A program made the position numbers and the translations under genes. Source: Rubripirellula sp. (GTDB lineage: Bacteria; Planctomycetota; Planctomycetia; Pirellulales; Pirellulaceae). Taken from it: DNA of 60,650 bases. Position 1 is the first letter of the stretch, and every line of letters begins with the position of its first letter. The notes beneath the pieces were generated by a model. The model was not told where the DNA came from. It worked only from the letters and a program-made list of their open reading frames with translations, and ran no database searches. This document shows positions 48,584 through 57,227 of the stretch, piece after piece. The stretch spans positions 1-60,650 of the forward strand of contig JAAXJB010000089.1 in NCBI GenBank assembly GCA_012270065.1. The letters are read 5' to 3'.

Positions 48584-49174
48584 ATGAACTCCCCAAGCGA
48601 TTCGAATGAAGATCCGCAGGTCGATTTCACTGATCCAGCAATCGTTGCCGAATACGAGCCTTACCTGCGGATGCTGGCTCGAATTCAACTGCGCCGGGCT
48701 TTTCAGGCCAAGGTAGGCGCCAGTGATATGGTTCAACAAGCGTTGCTTCAAGCAGTACAGGGGTTCGATGGTTTCCGGGGTTCCACCGAGGCAGAGCTAA
48801 GAGGATGGCTTCGGCAGATCCTGGCACATCATATCTGCCACTTGGATCGAGACATGCATCGTGAGAAGAGGGATATTCGCCGGGAGCAGTCAATGGAGCA
48901 GAAACTGGCGCAATCGTCGCTGCGACTCGAAGGTTTACTTGCTGGACATTCACCCACCCCGAGCCAGAACGTCGTCATGGGCGAAAACGTCATCCAGATG
49001 GCAGAGGCTGTCGAAAATCTCCCAGACTCTCAGCGAGAAGCCATCCGGCTTCACTATCTGGAGGGTCTGAAACTCTCCGAGGTTGCCGAAATCACCGGGA
49101 AAACAACCGGTGCCATCGCGGGCCTTCTACACAGGGGAATGAAGACCCTGCGACAGCAATTAGCCGATTCCTGA
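48584..49174 (+). CDS. ECF-type RNA polymerase sigma factor
   Basis: With ATG 48584 the protein has 196 residues. Region 2 is IVAEYEPYLRMLARIQLRRAF ... DMVQQALLQAVQGFDGFRG ... LRGWLRQILAHHI. Region 4 is LPDSQREAIRLHYLEGLKLSEVAEITGKTTGAIAGLLHRGMKTLRQQL. The layout fits planctomycete ECF groups, with a long linker rich in charged residues. No anti-sigma gene follows, so the activating signal is unknown. A TTG seven codons upstream overlaps the bioA stop and is less likely. Confidence 0.9.
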   Translation: MNSPSDSNEDPQVDFTDPAIVAEYEPYLRMLARIQLRRAFQAKVGASDMVQQALLQAVQGFDGFRGSTEAELRGWLRQILAHHICHLDRDMHREKRDIRREQSMEQKLAQSSLRLEGLLAGHSPTPSQNVVMGENVIQMAEAVENLPDSQREAIRLHYLEGLKLSEVAEITGKTTGAIAGLLHRGMKTLRQQLADS

Positions 49175-49286
49175 GTCCGGAAACGAATACTGGCGTAAAG
49201 CTGCTCAAAGCTGCACTACGTCAAGCGAACAGATTCGTATATCTTTTCCGCGATCCCCCAGTACCTAGAAATTCAATCAGATTCCC

Positions 49287-50852
49287 ATGATCCGAACACG
49301 TTTTGCTCCCAGCCCCACCGGTTACCTTCATATCGGCGGCGTCCGCTCTGCTCTATTCAACTGGTTACTTGCAAGACAAAGTGGCGGGCAGTTCATCCTG
49401 AGAATCGACGACACTGATGCTGGCCGAAACGTGGGCGAAGCATTGCAACCAATTCTGGATGGGTTTCGATGGCTTGGAATGGACTGGGACGAGGGCCCGG
49501 ACGTCGATGGACCGCATGCCCCTTATTATCAGTCACAACGCGCCGAGCGATATCAGCAAGCCGCTGAGCAGTTGCTGGCCAGCGGTCATGCCTATCGCGA
49601 CTACGCCACACCTGAAGAACTGAAGGAGGCTCGAGATACCGCGGAGAAAAAAGGGGAGAGATTTTTTTACGATCGACAATGGATGGCCGAATCTGACGAA
49701 CAGGCAGCTGCATTCGAAGCCGAAGGACGGCCCCGCACGTTGCGATTAAAGATGCCACGACAGGGAACTTGCACCATCAATGACCTGGTACGTGGTGAAG
49801 TTCAATTTGACTGGGAACAGGAACAGGACACCGTCATCCAGCGTCCTGATGGCAGCTGCCTTTATCACCTCGCCAGCGTGATTGACGATCATGATTTTGA
49901 AATCACGCACGTCGTCCGTGCTGAAGAGCATCTGTCCAACACGCCTCGCCAGATATTCATTCTGGAGTCACTTGGATACGAACGGCCACAATATGCACAC
50001 CTGCCTTATGTTGCTGAGCCAGGTGGCTCTGCAAAGCTGAGCAAACGCAAGCTGGCCAAGTACGAAAACAACAAGGATTTTGCACAGCTGATGGCGAAGG
50101 GCAGGTCCATCGCCGAACGCTGCAACATTCCTGCAGAGGCCGACACATTCAACCCTGTGATCATCGACTTTTACCGCGAGATCGGATTCGAACCGAGTGC
50201 CATTCTCAACTACCTGCTTTTGCTGGGCTGGTCTCTCGATGGTGAAACAGAAAAATTCTCTGTCGATGAGATGATCAAAGAGTTCACTTTGGACAGGGTC
50301 AACAAATCGCCCGCGTCATTTGATCCCAAAAAGCTGGTGGCTTTTCAAGGCGACACCTTTGCTGGCCTGCCACTTGAAACCCGGATTCAACGAACCAGAC
50401 CGTTCGCCAAAAGTGCCGGTTTTCTGGAAGATACTCAAGACGAACACAGGTTAGCCAAAGTCGTCGAAGGTGCCGACGACCGATTGAAAATGGCGGGTGA
50501 TATTCTCGACTTCGATTACTTTTTTGTTGACGAAATCGACTTCAATGAAAAAGCATTCAACAAACGAATCTGCAAGCCGCAAAATGCTCGCACATTACTC
50601 TCTGAACTACGTGAGCATCTCACAGAAACCAGCTTCGCTGAAGCTGGGGAAATCGAACTGCAAATCACTCAATTCTGCGAAAATTCCGGCATCGAACTGA
50701 AAGAAATCATTCATGCAATACGGGTCGCTGCCACCGGCCAGGCCGGGGGATTTGGAATGTTTGATACCTTGGCGATTCTGGGAAAAGAAACTGTTCTGAA
50801 ACGAATTGATTCCGCATTGAAGCGAGCCGCGACAATCTGCACCGATTCCTGA
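49287..50852 (+). CDS. gltX: Glutamyl-tRNA synthetase
   Basis: This 521-residue class I synthetase charges tRNA-Glu. It has the HIGH-type motif [11 protein letters not shown] at residues 8-18, the catalytic-domain block [11 protein letters not shown], and the KMSKS-type motif as [12 protein letters not shown] (about 250). The anticodon-binding domain follows. A separate glutaminyl-tRNA synthetase lies 1.8 kb downstream, so charging of tRNA-Gln by this enzyme is not required, though gatCAB genes elsewhere cannot be excluded. It starts at ATG 49287, and the dihaem cytochrome gene starts 19 bp after its stop. Confidence 0.95.
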   Translation: MIRTRFAPSPTGYLHIGGVRSALFNWLLARQSGGQFILRIDDTDAGRNVGEALQPILDGFRWLGMDWDEGPDVDGPHAPYYQSQRAERYQQAAEQLLASGHAYRDYATPEELKEARDTAEKKGERFFYDRQWMAESDEQAAAFEAEGRPRTLRLKMPRQGTCTINDLVRGEVQFDWEQEQDTVIQRPDGSCLYHLASVIDDHDFEITHVVRAEEHLSNTPRQIFILESLGYERPQYAHLPYVAEPGGSAKLSKRKLAKYENNKDFAQLMAKGRSIAERCNIPAEADTFNPVIIDFYREIGFEPSAILNYLLLLGWSLDGETEKFSVDEMIKEFTLDRVNKSPASFDPKKLVAFQGDTFAGLPLETRIQRTRPFAKSAGFLEDTQDEHRLAKVVEGADDRLKMAGDILDFDYFFVDEIDFNEKAFNKRICKPQNARTLLSELREHLTETSFAEAGEIELQITQFCENSGIELKEIIHAIRVAATGQAGGFGMFDTLAILGKETVLKRIDSALKRAATICTDS

Positions 50853-50871
50853 ATGGACCAAGGCGATTACA

Positions 50872-52464
50872 ATGGTGAGTATCGTTTCGCCACTGCTAAA
50901 CACAAGAAATTTAATGTTGTTGCCAGATCCAGCAAAACACATTGGACTGCTCGTCGTGACGGGTGTGTTACTTCTCGTTCCCGGCTGCGCCACGGAGGAA
51001 GTCGAGTACCCCGTTGTATTCGAGCCAAATCTTGTTCACACGATGAAGTATCAACTCAAGGAAGATATTTCGATGGACGAAGCGTCGAAAGATTCGACGT
51101 GGGTAGTCGATACGATGTTTGGTAACCCGGATGTTCCCATGCTTCCAACAGTAATTGCCGAGGATGAGGACTTGGCCAACATTGTGAACATGGATTTACT
51201 CGAGCACGCATCTGGCCCTGCAACCGAGGAAGGACGTGGTCTGTTTCGGGCTCTGTGCGCTAACTGCCATGGTGTTACTGGAGACGGACGAGGCAAAGAT
51301 GCCTCTGCACAAATGCCCTATCCACGCGACTACCGAATGGGCATCTTCAAATTCAAATCCACACCAAGAGGTGACAAGCCAACCAAGGAAGATCTGGCGA
51401 AGGTGATTCGGAATGGCATAGCAGGCACCAACATGCTTTCCGCAGCAAAACTGCTGGAGACCGAGAACTTTCGGCGAAAACAGAACAACGAACCTCCGTT
51501 GAATTTCAAAGAAGTCACAGAAAAGGACATTCAGGCACTCGCTGACTACGTCGTCTACCTTTCTCTGCGAGGAGAGCATGAACGCCAACAGGTAGATGTA
51601 GGAATTTTCGAACAGATTCTCGAGGGTGGTGACAGACTGATCAATTCTGATGTCGGTCAGAATTTCAATTGGGCAGATCGTGACAAGCGTGATTCTCTGG
51701 AGAAGGAATTGGAATCTCTGGAAGAACAACAAGCGTCTCTTGAGAAGCAGATTGAGTTGCTTGATTCGAAGGGAGAAAGCAGTGAATCCGAGAAAGCACG
51801 CCTTGAGGAAATCACCGAATCTGTTGAAAACCTGGAACGATTTGAAGAGGAGTGGGAATACGCAGAAGAGTACGCTGCTGAAATCGCGGAAGCATGGCTT
51901 GATGGCGAAGATGCCGTTGTCGATGTTCCAGAGCCACCGGCGGACCTTCCCTTGGCGGAAAGCAGTGCCGATGTTGAACGACTGAAAATCGGACCACAAG
52001 CACAGGAATTTGCAGCTTCGTTGCAACGTGGGCACGAGTTATTCATCGGCAAAATGGCCTTGTGCAGTAAATGTCACGGTGAAAAAGGGCTGGGTGATGG
52101 TCAAACCACCGACTATGACGACTGGACCAAGGACTGGACAAAGAATGCCAATTTGGATCCCAAGAATCGAGAGAAGCTGATACCACTGCTGGCCCGTGGA
52201 GCACTCCCACCAGTGAATATCATCCCAAGGAACTTCAGCGAAGGAGTCTTCCGTGGAGGGGCAACCTCCAAGGATCTATATCTCCGCATCACGCAGGGAA
52301 TTGAAGGTACGCCCATGTCGGCTGCGACCTTTGTCGAAGGACAGTTTGAACCAGAAGATGTCTGGCACCTGATCAACTTCATCAGGTCACTGGAAAAGCC
52401 GGAATCCACTCCACAGGCGGCTGCCCAGGATACGACCTTGAATCTGACAAAGGCGGCTCCGTAA
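50872..52464 (+). CDS. Dihaem c-type cytochrome lipoprotein with central coiled coil
   Basis: The 530-residue protein has a lipoprotein signal ending in LLLVPGC (Cys39), so it is probably membrane-anchored outside the cytoplasm. Two cytochrome c domains flank a long charged helix. Haem site 1 is CANCH (129-133) with likely axial Met188 in GTNMLSA. Haem site 2 is CSKCH (398-402) with Met in GTPMSAATF. Residues about 272-345 (SLEKELESLEEQQASLEKQ...) are a coiled coil, suggesting dimers or a spacer between haems. AAGG at about 10 bases before ATG 50872 supports this start; ATG 50914 is an alternative. It likely passes electrons in a respiratory chain; the partner is unknown. Confidence 0.88.
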   Translation: MVSIVSPLLNTRNLMLLPDPAKHIGLLVVTGVLLLVPGCATEEVEYPVVFEPNLVHTMKYQLKEDISMDEASKDSTWVVDTMFGNPDVPMLPTVIAEDEDLANIVNMDLLEHASGPATEEGRGLFRALCANCHGVTGDGRGKDASAQMPYPRDYRMGIFKFKSTPRGDKPTKEDLAKVIRNGIAGTNMLSAAKLLETENFRRKQNNEPPLNFKEVTEKDIQALADYVVYLSLRGEHERQQVDVGIFEQILEGGDRLINSDVGQNFNWADRDKRDSLEKELESLEEQQASLEKQIELLDSKGESSESEKARLEEITESVENLERFEEEWEYAEEYAAEIAEAWLDGEDAVVDVPEPPADLPLAESSADVERLKIGPQAQEFAASLQRGHELFIGKMALCSKCHGEKGLGDGQTTDYDDWTKDWTKNANLDPKNREKLIPLLARGALPPVNIIPRNFSEGVFRGGATSKDLYLRITQGIEGTPMSAATFVEGQFEPEDVWHLINFIRSLEKPESTPQAAAQDTTLNLTKAAP

Positions 52465-52648
52465 CCCGTGCCACCATTCGCTCAAATGGAGGTCACTACG
52501 AAGTTTGCCTGTGATTCGCTACGCTTACCGTAGTGGTGACCCATGTTCCGCGGTTTTGCCGATATTGATCTGCCATCAATGATACCCATGGGGATGGGAG
52601 ATTGGTGGCCACCTGTCGCCCACAACGGACGTCCAAGGAAGCATTGAA

Positions 52649-54340
52649 ATGAGCGAAACAAACGAGAAACGGGAATCAAAGAACTTTGTCGAACAGGCGA
52701 TTGAGGCTGATCTGGCGTCTGGCCGCTTTGCCGGTGTGCAAACGCGATTTCCCCCCGAGCCGAATGGTTACCTGCACATTGGCCATGCGAAAAGTATTTG
52801 CCTGAATTTTGGCCTGGCAGAAAAAAACAACGGCACTTGTAACCTCCGTTTCGATGATACCAATCCTGCCAAAGAAGAAACCGAGTATGTGGAGTCCATC
52901 ATGGAGGATATCCGCTGGCTCGGATTCGAGTGGGACAGCCTCCATTTTGCCAGCGACTACTTCGAACAACTCTATCAATGGGCCGAAAAGCTCATTGAGT
53001 CTGGTGATGCCTATGTCTGTGATCTTTCCAGTGAAGAGACGCGTGAATACCGCGGCACTTTGACATCGCCCGGGAAAAACAGTCCGTTTCGTGAACGTAC
53101 GATCCCGGAGAATCTGGATCTCTTCCGACGGATGCGTGCCGGAGAATTTGAGGACGGCAGCAAGTCGTTGCGTGCCAAGATTGATATGACTTCACCCAAT
53201 ATCAATTTACGCGACCCTGTGATGTACCGCATTCTGCGTGCCACCCATCATAGGACAGGTGACCAGTGGTGCATTTATCCGACGTACGACTGGACACATG
53301 GGCAGAGTGATTCAATTGAGGGAATCAGCTTTTCGATTTGCACGCTTGAGTTTGAAAATCATCGCCCGCTCTATGACTGGTTCTGCGAAAAACTGGACAT
53401 TCATCACCCTCGGCAGATTGAATTTGCCAAGTTGAAGCTCAGCACACTGATGATCGGCAAGCGATTCATGCTGAAACTGGTGAAGGAAGGGTACGTCAAT
53501 GGTTGGGATGATCCGCGCATGCCGACACTCTCCGGCTATCGTCGTCGCGGATACACGCCTGAATCAATTCGCAATTTCTGCGCTGATGTCGGCGTCGCCA
53601 AGTTCAATAGCACGATCGACATCATTCGTCTCGAGAACTCTGTTCGTGAGCATTTGAACCGAGTGGCACCACGAAGGATGGCAGTCTTGGACCCGGTCAA
53701 ATTGACCATCACCAACTGGCCCGAGGGTCATGTTGAGTTCAATGAAGCTGTCAATAATCCTGAAGAACCAGGTCAGGGAAAACGGAAAATCCCGATGTCT
53801 GGCAATCTGTTGATCGAACGGGAAGACTTCCGTGAAGAAGCACCAAGAAAATTCTTTCGCCTGAAAAAGGGAGGTGCTGTTCGACTGCGCGCCGGCTTCA
53901 TTGTTGACTGTCACGACGTGGTCAAAGATGAAGAAGGCAATATTATCGAAATTCTGTGCACCTACGATCCGGACACGAAAAGTGGCGCAGACACATCCGG
54001 TCGCAAAGTCAAAGGCACCATTCACTGGGTAAGTGAAGATCACGCGGAAAAACTCGACGTCCGCCTTTATGACCGTCTATTTACATCCGAAAATCCCGCT
54101 GACACAGAAGAAGGAAAAACGTTCCTCGACTATCTGAATGATGATTCACTCAGGGTGGTAACAGGATTTGGTGAACCCTGCCTCGGAGACCACGCGGTGG
54201 GAGACCGCGTCCAATTTGAAAGATTGGGCTACTTCGTTGTTGATCAGGATAGTGAAGAAGGTGGCAAGCGGGTTTTCAATCGCATTGTCACCCTTCGTGA
54301 CACTTGGGGAAAAATGGAAGCCAAGGGAAAAGCCAACTGA
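52649..54340 (+). CDS. glnS: Glutaminyl-tRNA synthetase with altered KMSKS motif
   Basis: This 563-residue class I enzyme charges tRNA-Gln. The HIGH motif is [15 protein letters not shown] (36-50), followed by [26 protein letters not shown] and [18 protein letters not shown]. Where the family has VMSKRKL, this protein reads LMIGKRFML (Gly270, Lys271), so the second lysine of the loop is kept but the serine is replaced. AAGGA at 52635-52639 is a good ribosome binding site for ATG 52649. GlnRS is thought to have entered bacteria from eukaryotes; its presence is patchy among them. The C-terminal beta-barrel anticodon-binding domains appear complete. Confidence 0.93.
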   Translation: MSETNEKRESKNFVEQAIEADLASGRFAGVQTRFPPEPNGYLHIGHAKSICLNFGLAEKNNGTCNLRFDDTNPAKEETEYVESIMEDIRWLGFEWDSLHFASDYFEQLYQWAEKLIESGDAYVCDLSSEETREYRGTLTSPGKNSPFRERTIPENLDLFRRMRAGEFEDGSKSLRAKIDMTSPNINLRDPVMYRILRATHHRTGDQWCIYPTYDWTHGQSDSIEGISFSICTLEFENHRPLYDWFCEKLDIHHPRQIEFAKLKLSTLMIGKRFMLKLVKEGYVNGWDDPRMPTLSGYRRRGYTPESIRNFCADVGVAKFNSTIDIIRLENSVREHLNRVAPRRMAVLDPVKLTITNWPEGHVEFNEAVNNPEEPGQGKRKIPMSGNLLIEREDFREEAPRKFFRLKKGGAVRLRAGFIVDCHDVVKDEEGNIIEILCTYDPDTKSGADTSGRKVKGTIHWVSEDHAEKLDVRLYDRLFTSENPADTEEGKTFLDYLNDDSLRVVTGFGEPCLGDHAVGDRVQFERLGYFVVDQDSEEGGKRVFNRIVTLRDTWGKMEAKGKAN

Positions 54341-54422
54341 AGCACCTCATTCCATGAACCAATGTCCAAGTTGCATCATTGCGACATTAACCAGAAACCT
54401 TGCACCGCGTCACTACCGAATG

Positions 54423-55886
54423 TCAGTTTGACCTCGGTGGCAAGTCGACGCCACAAGTGATGAAAGATCTTCTCGCATCAGCGTCCTTTTTTTGTAGCTC
54501 TGCCACACGCTTCTGATTGATCATTTGAAGGACATTTTTTGCTGAACTCTCATCAAGCATGGAATTTGCGCGACCATAGGCAACTTGAATTCCACGCCAT
54601 CCAAGCGCCTCCAAAGGTCGCCTCAATTTTTCCAACAACTCGATGAGAACACCGATCTGTCGAACGTCACGCTGCGGACTACTCGCCATCTGATCCCCCA
54701 GTTTCACTGTCTGCTGGATCCAATCCGCTCTTTCGACTGCATCCTCTGCCTGTTCATGATTACCAATGGCTTTCAATGCCGCGGCCAACATGCGATAGGC
54801 TCGATGATCGGTCTCATCAAGAAGTACAGCCCTGCATAAGCTGTTCACAGCCTCTGGAAAATTTTTCTGTTCGAGCTGGGATTTTCCCAGGGCAAACCAG
54901 TAATCCGAATACTGTTCAACACCTTCAGGAGCACGATCAACCCAGCCAGAGATTCGATCATGCTGCCCCGTGAGGACAAGCAGACGCCCCAGTAAAGCAA
55001 ACTCAGCGGCTCCAAAAGCCGCTGAGTTTTCATCCTCTGCCTGCAACAACATCTCAATAGCTGGGTCTATTTCGCCCAAACTGATTGCATTTCGTACGAT
55101 ACCCTGCAAACCAATCGGCTCAAATGCTTCTGTTGCTGCATCGCCGGGCAATGGCCAGGACAATGACAGGAGAGAACGCAAATCCATTTCCTCAACATTC
55201 CCAGCCTTACAGAGCCGTTGCAACAGGACTCGAGCCTCCACTTGGCGCCCCTGTCGAATCAACAAACGTGAGAGTAACCGATCAATCAGGCTGGTCTCAT
55301 CAACTAACGTCAGCAGAGTGCGATAACGCTCCTCAGCCGCAGTCCAGTCACCCTGAAAAACCAGCCACTCAGCAGTCTGACCCAGGACTGCCAATTTCGC
55401 ATCCGGGAAATCGACAGCCAAATCGTCAAGCATTTTTACCGCCTGACGAAAACGGTGTTTCTCCGCCAAAACCCGGGCCATGAGAAAAATCGTCTGCGGA
55501 TTTTCGCCATCAACTCGCTCCAGCTTCCGTACCAACTCAAATGCTTCAGTGAGATTACCCGATTCTAATGCAGTCATGGTATCTTCCTGCAAGTTGCCGT
55601 AACCCATGCCTGCCGGATCCGCAGCTTCGCTCACACCAGCTTCAGGCAATTCTTCCTGCGCCCTTGGGATGTCGGGCATCGGCTGCTGTGCCCGCTCCAC
55701 ATTCTCATTATCTGTTGCGGACAGACTGGCATTGCCAGACGGATCAGCTTGCGGGTGATCGACCGGAATCGGTCGCTGCTTATCCTGACGCCGTGTCGCT
55801 TCCTTGGTTGTTTCGCGACTACAACCACAAAGCAAAGCAAGAGATACCATTGCCAACATCTGACAAAGCAGATTAGGGAAATGCAT
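54423..55886 (-). CDS. TPR lipoprotein, paralogue of the CRTAC1-type protein's TPR half
   Basis: With ATG 55886 the protein has 487 residues, with a lipoprotein signal (LAMVSLALLCGC, Cys22). A Pro/Gln/Ser-rich linker follows, then TPR-like helices from about residue 100. The block GQTAEWLVFQGDWTAAEERYRTLL followed by RLLIRQGRQVEARVLLQRLCKAGNVEEMDL matches GQSADWCLQLGRYDEAEERYRSLL and FLLNRRGRRHEAAQYITQLCMQGNVRNDEL of the protein at 57228-60308, including EPIGLQGIVRNAI against YPIGSVAVARKLF. It lacks the FG-GAP and UnbV parts. It ends the three-gene minus-strand run, 56 bp behind the multihaem cytochrome gene. The longer frame starting at TTG 55946 is rejected. Confidence 0.82.
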   Translation of the reverse strand: MHFPNLLCQMLAMVSLALLCGCSRETTKEATRRQDKQRPIPVDHPQADPSGNASLSATDNENVERAQQPMPDIPRAQEELPEAGVSEAADPAGMGYGNLQEDTMTALESGNLTEAFELVRKLERVDGENPQTIFLMARVLAEKHRFRQAVKMLDDLAVDFPDAKLAVLGQTAEWLVFQGDWTAAEERYRTLLTLVDETSLIDRLLSRLLIRQGRQVEARVLLQRLCKAGNVEEMDLRSLLSLSWPLPGDAATEAFEPIGLQGIVRNAISLGEIDPAIEMLLQAEDENSAAFGAAEFALLGRLLVLTGQHDRISGWVDRAPEGVEQYSDYWFALGKSQLEQKNFPEAVNSLCRAVLLDETDHRAYRMLAAALKAIGNHEQAEDAVERADWIQQTVKLGDQMASSPQRDVRQIGVLIELLEKLRRPLEALGWRGIQVAYGRANSMLDESSAKNVLQMINQKRVAELQKKDADARRSFITCGVDLPPRSN

Positions 55887-55942
55887 TGAAATTCCAGCCT
55901 TCTCACGAATAAATCGACTTAACTCAGCACAAGCACTGTAGC

Positions 55943-57091
55943 TCAATCTTCCGGATGTACCCGAATCCAGTGGTCATGAAACCCCGTCCCAAGACTCTTG
56001 AAATCGTATTTTGGCATGTGGCATTTGATGCAGCCATCAGATGGAGAGATGGGACAAGAGACGTGTGTCTCGGATTTCACCCGGTGACACTGGATACAGT
56101 TCGCTACGTGCTCAGATTCTTTCACCGCACTGATCGTCTTATGAGGATTGTGACAAGTGGTACACCGCAATGCCCCATCAGACTCCAGAAAGCACTTGCT
56201 GCGGAGCAAACCCACAGGCTGAAAGCGTGCAAGTTTGCGTGGATATTCACGTAGCTCTTTTAAGGTGATCGCTTCGGGAAGCCGGTGACAATCACCACAA
56301 AGCTGAATCTCTGATTCACTGTCCCAAATGTCCGCACCTACGGAGAAGGGCGGTGGTTCTTTCATCGCACGCGCCTGACGCACATGCTCCGCTCCGGGAC
56401 CATGACACTTTTCACAATTTACATTGGCTGTCAAACCGACAATTTGCTGATCAACCACTGTACCGGTTGTTGTGTGACAATAAATACACTTCTGCATCAC
56501 GTTATTCACGTGCTTCATTCCGAACCTTTCCAACTCTGATTCGGGAGCAACCAGAGGTTGTCCGGGAGTCCTGCCGATACGATCCCCGTCCCGAAACCAT
56601 GACCCCCGATGCTCATACGCAACCGTCCCATGCTCTGCATCCTTTGCCAAGGACAGCAAGGTGATTGCGTTATGTCCAGAGCCTAAGGCGTATTGCAGTG
56701 GAAATTCGGCATCATCCTCTTCGGGGAGTCGAACATTGACTCCACTCTCATCTTGAAAATACCGGTATCTGCCAAATGGTTTCCCGTAGTCATATTCACG
56801 CCCAACAAACTTGGAAGCGATTTTGTCTTCTGATGCCAATGCGAATGTGTGTGCATGTCCATGATCTGAGTGCAAAGTGTGATTCTCAACATGGCATTCA
56901 CGACACACCTCGCGACCGACGTATCCCTCTGTCTGCATGGTCGCAGGAAACGTTTCTGGCTTGGTTGCCTCACTTTTCGGTGCCTCACTTTTCGGTGCCT
57001 GCGCAATTAGCGATACAGATGCCAAATCGGTGTACATGAACACCATGGCAACAATCACAAGAGACACCAGGAAAACGTAACCTCTTTTCAA
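55943..57091 (-). CDS. Exported seven-haem c-type cytochrome
   Basis: The 382-residue protein has a signal peptide (YVFLVSLVIVAMVFMYTDLASVSLIAQA) and seven CxxCH motifs: CRECH, CIYCH, CEKCH, CGDCH, CTTCH, CIQCH and CIKCH. A duplicated APKSE pentapeptide follows the signal. Many extra histidines (HTLHSDHGHAHTF) could be axial ligands. The pattern resembles multihaem cytochromes that move electrons across the periplasm or to a terminal reductase, but I cannot assign a substrate. The start codon is TTG 57091; no ATG precedes the signal segment. The gene lies between two TPR lipoprotein genes on the same strand (gaps of 136 bp and 56 bp), suggesting one operon. Confidence 0.9.
   Translation of the reverse strand: MKRGYVFLVSLVIVAMVFMYTDLASVSLIAQAPKSEAPKSEATKPETFPATMQTEGYVGREVCRECHVENHTLHSDHGHAHTFALASEDKIASKFVGREYDYGKPFGRYRYFQDESGVNVRLPEEDDAEFPLQYALGSGHNAITLLSLAKDAEHGTVAYEHRGSWFRDGDRIGRTPGQPLVAPESELERFGMKHVNNVMQKCIYCHTTTGTVVDQQIVGLTANVNCEKCHGPGAEHVRQARAMKEPPPFSVGADIWDSESEIQLCGDCHRLPEAITLKELREYPRKLARFQPVGLLRSKCFLESDGALRCTTCHNPHKTISAVKESEHVANCIQCHRVKSETHVSCPISPSDGCIKCHMPKYDFKSLGTGFHDHWIRVHPED
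56966..56995. repeat. Perfect 15 bp tandem duplication inside the multihaem cytochrome gene
   Basis: TGCCTCACTTTTCGG occurs twice without a gap (56966-56980, 56981-56995). It stays in frame and doubles the pentapeptide APKSE just after the signal peptide, so it is a length-variable linker rather than damage. Confidence 0.8.
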
Positions 57092-57227
57092 CTCAAACTC
57101 CGAATTTCAAAAATCACCCTGAGAGCAAATTGGATCATTGACTCCAGACTCCAAGGTGTTCACTTTCCCTCACCATCATACCTGACATTCAGCTTTTTCT
57201 TCGAAACCCACACCACAAGTCAACCTT

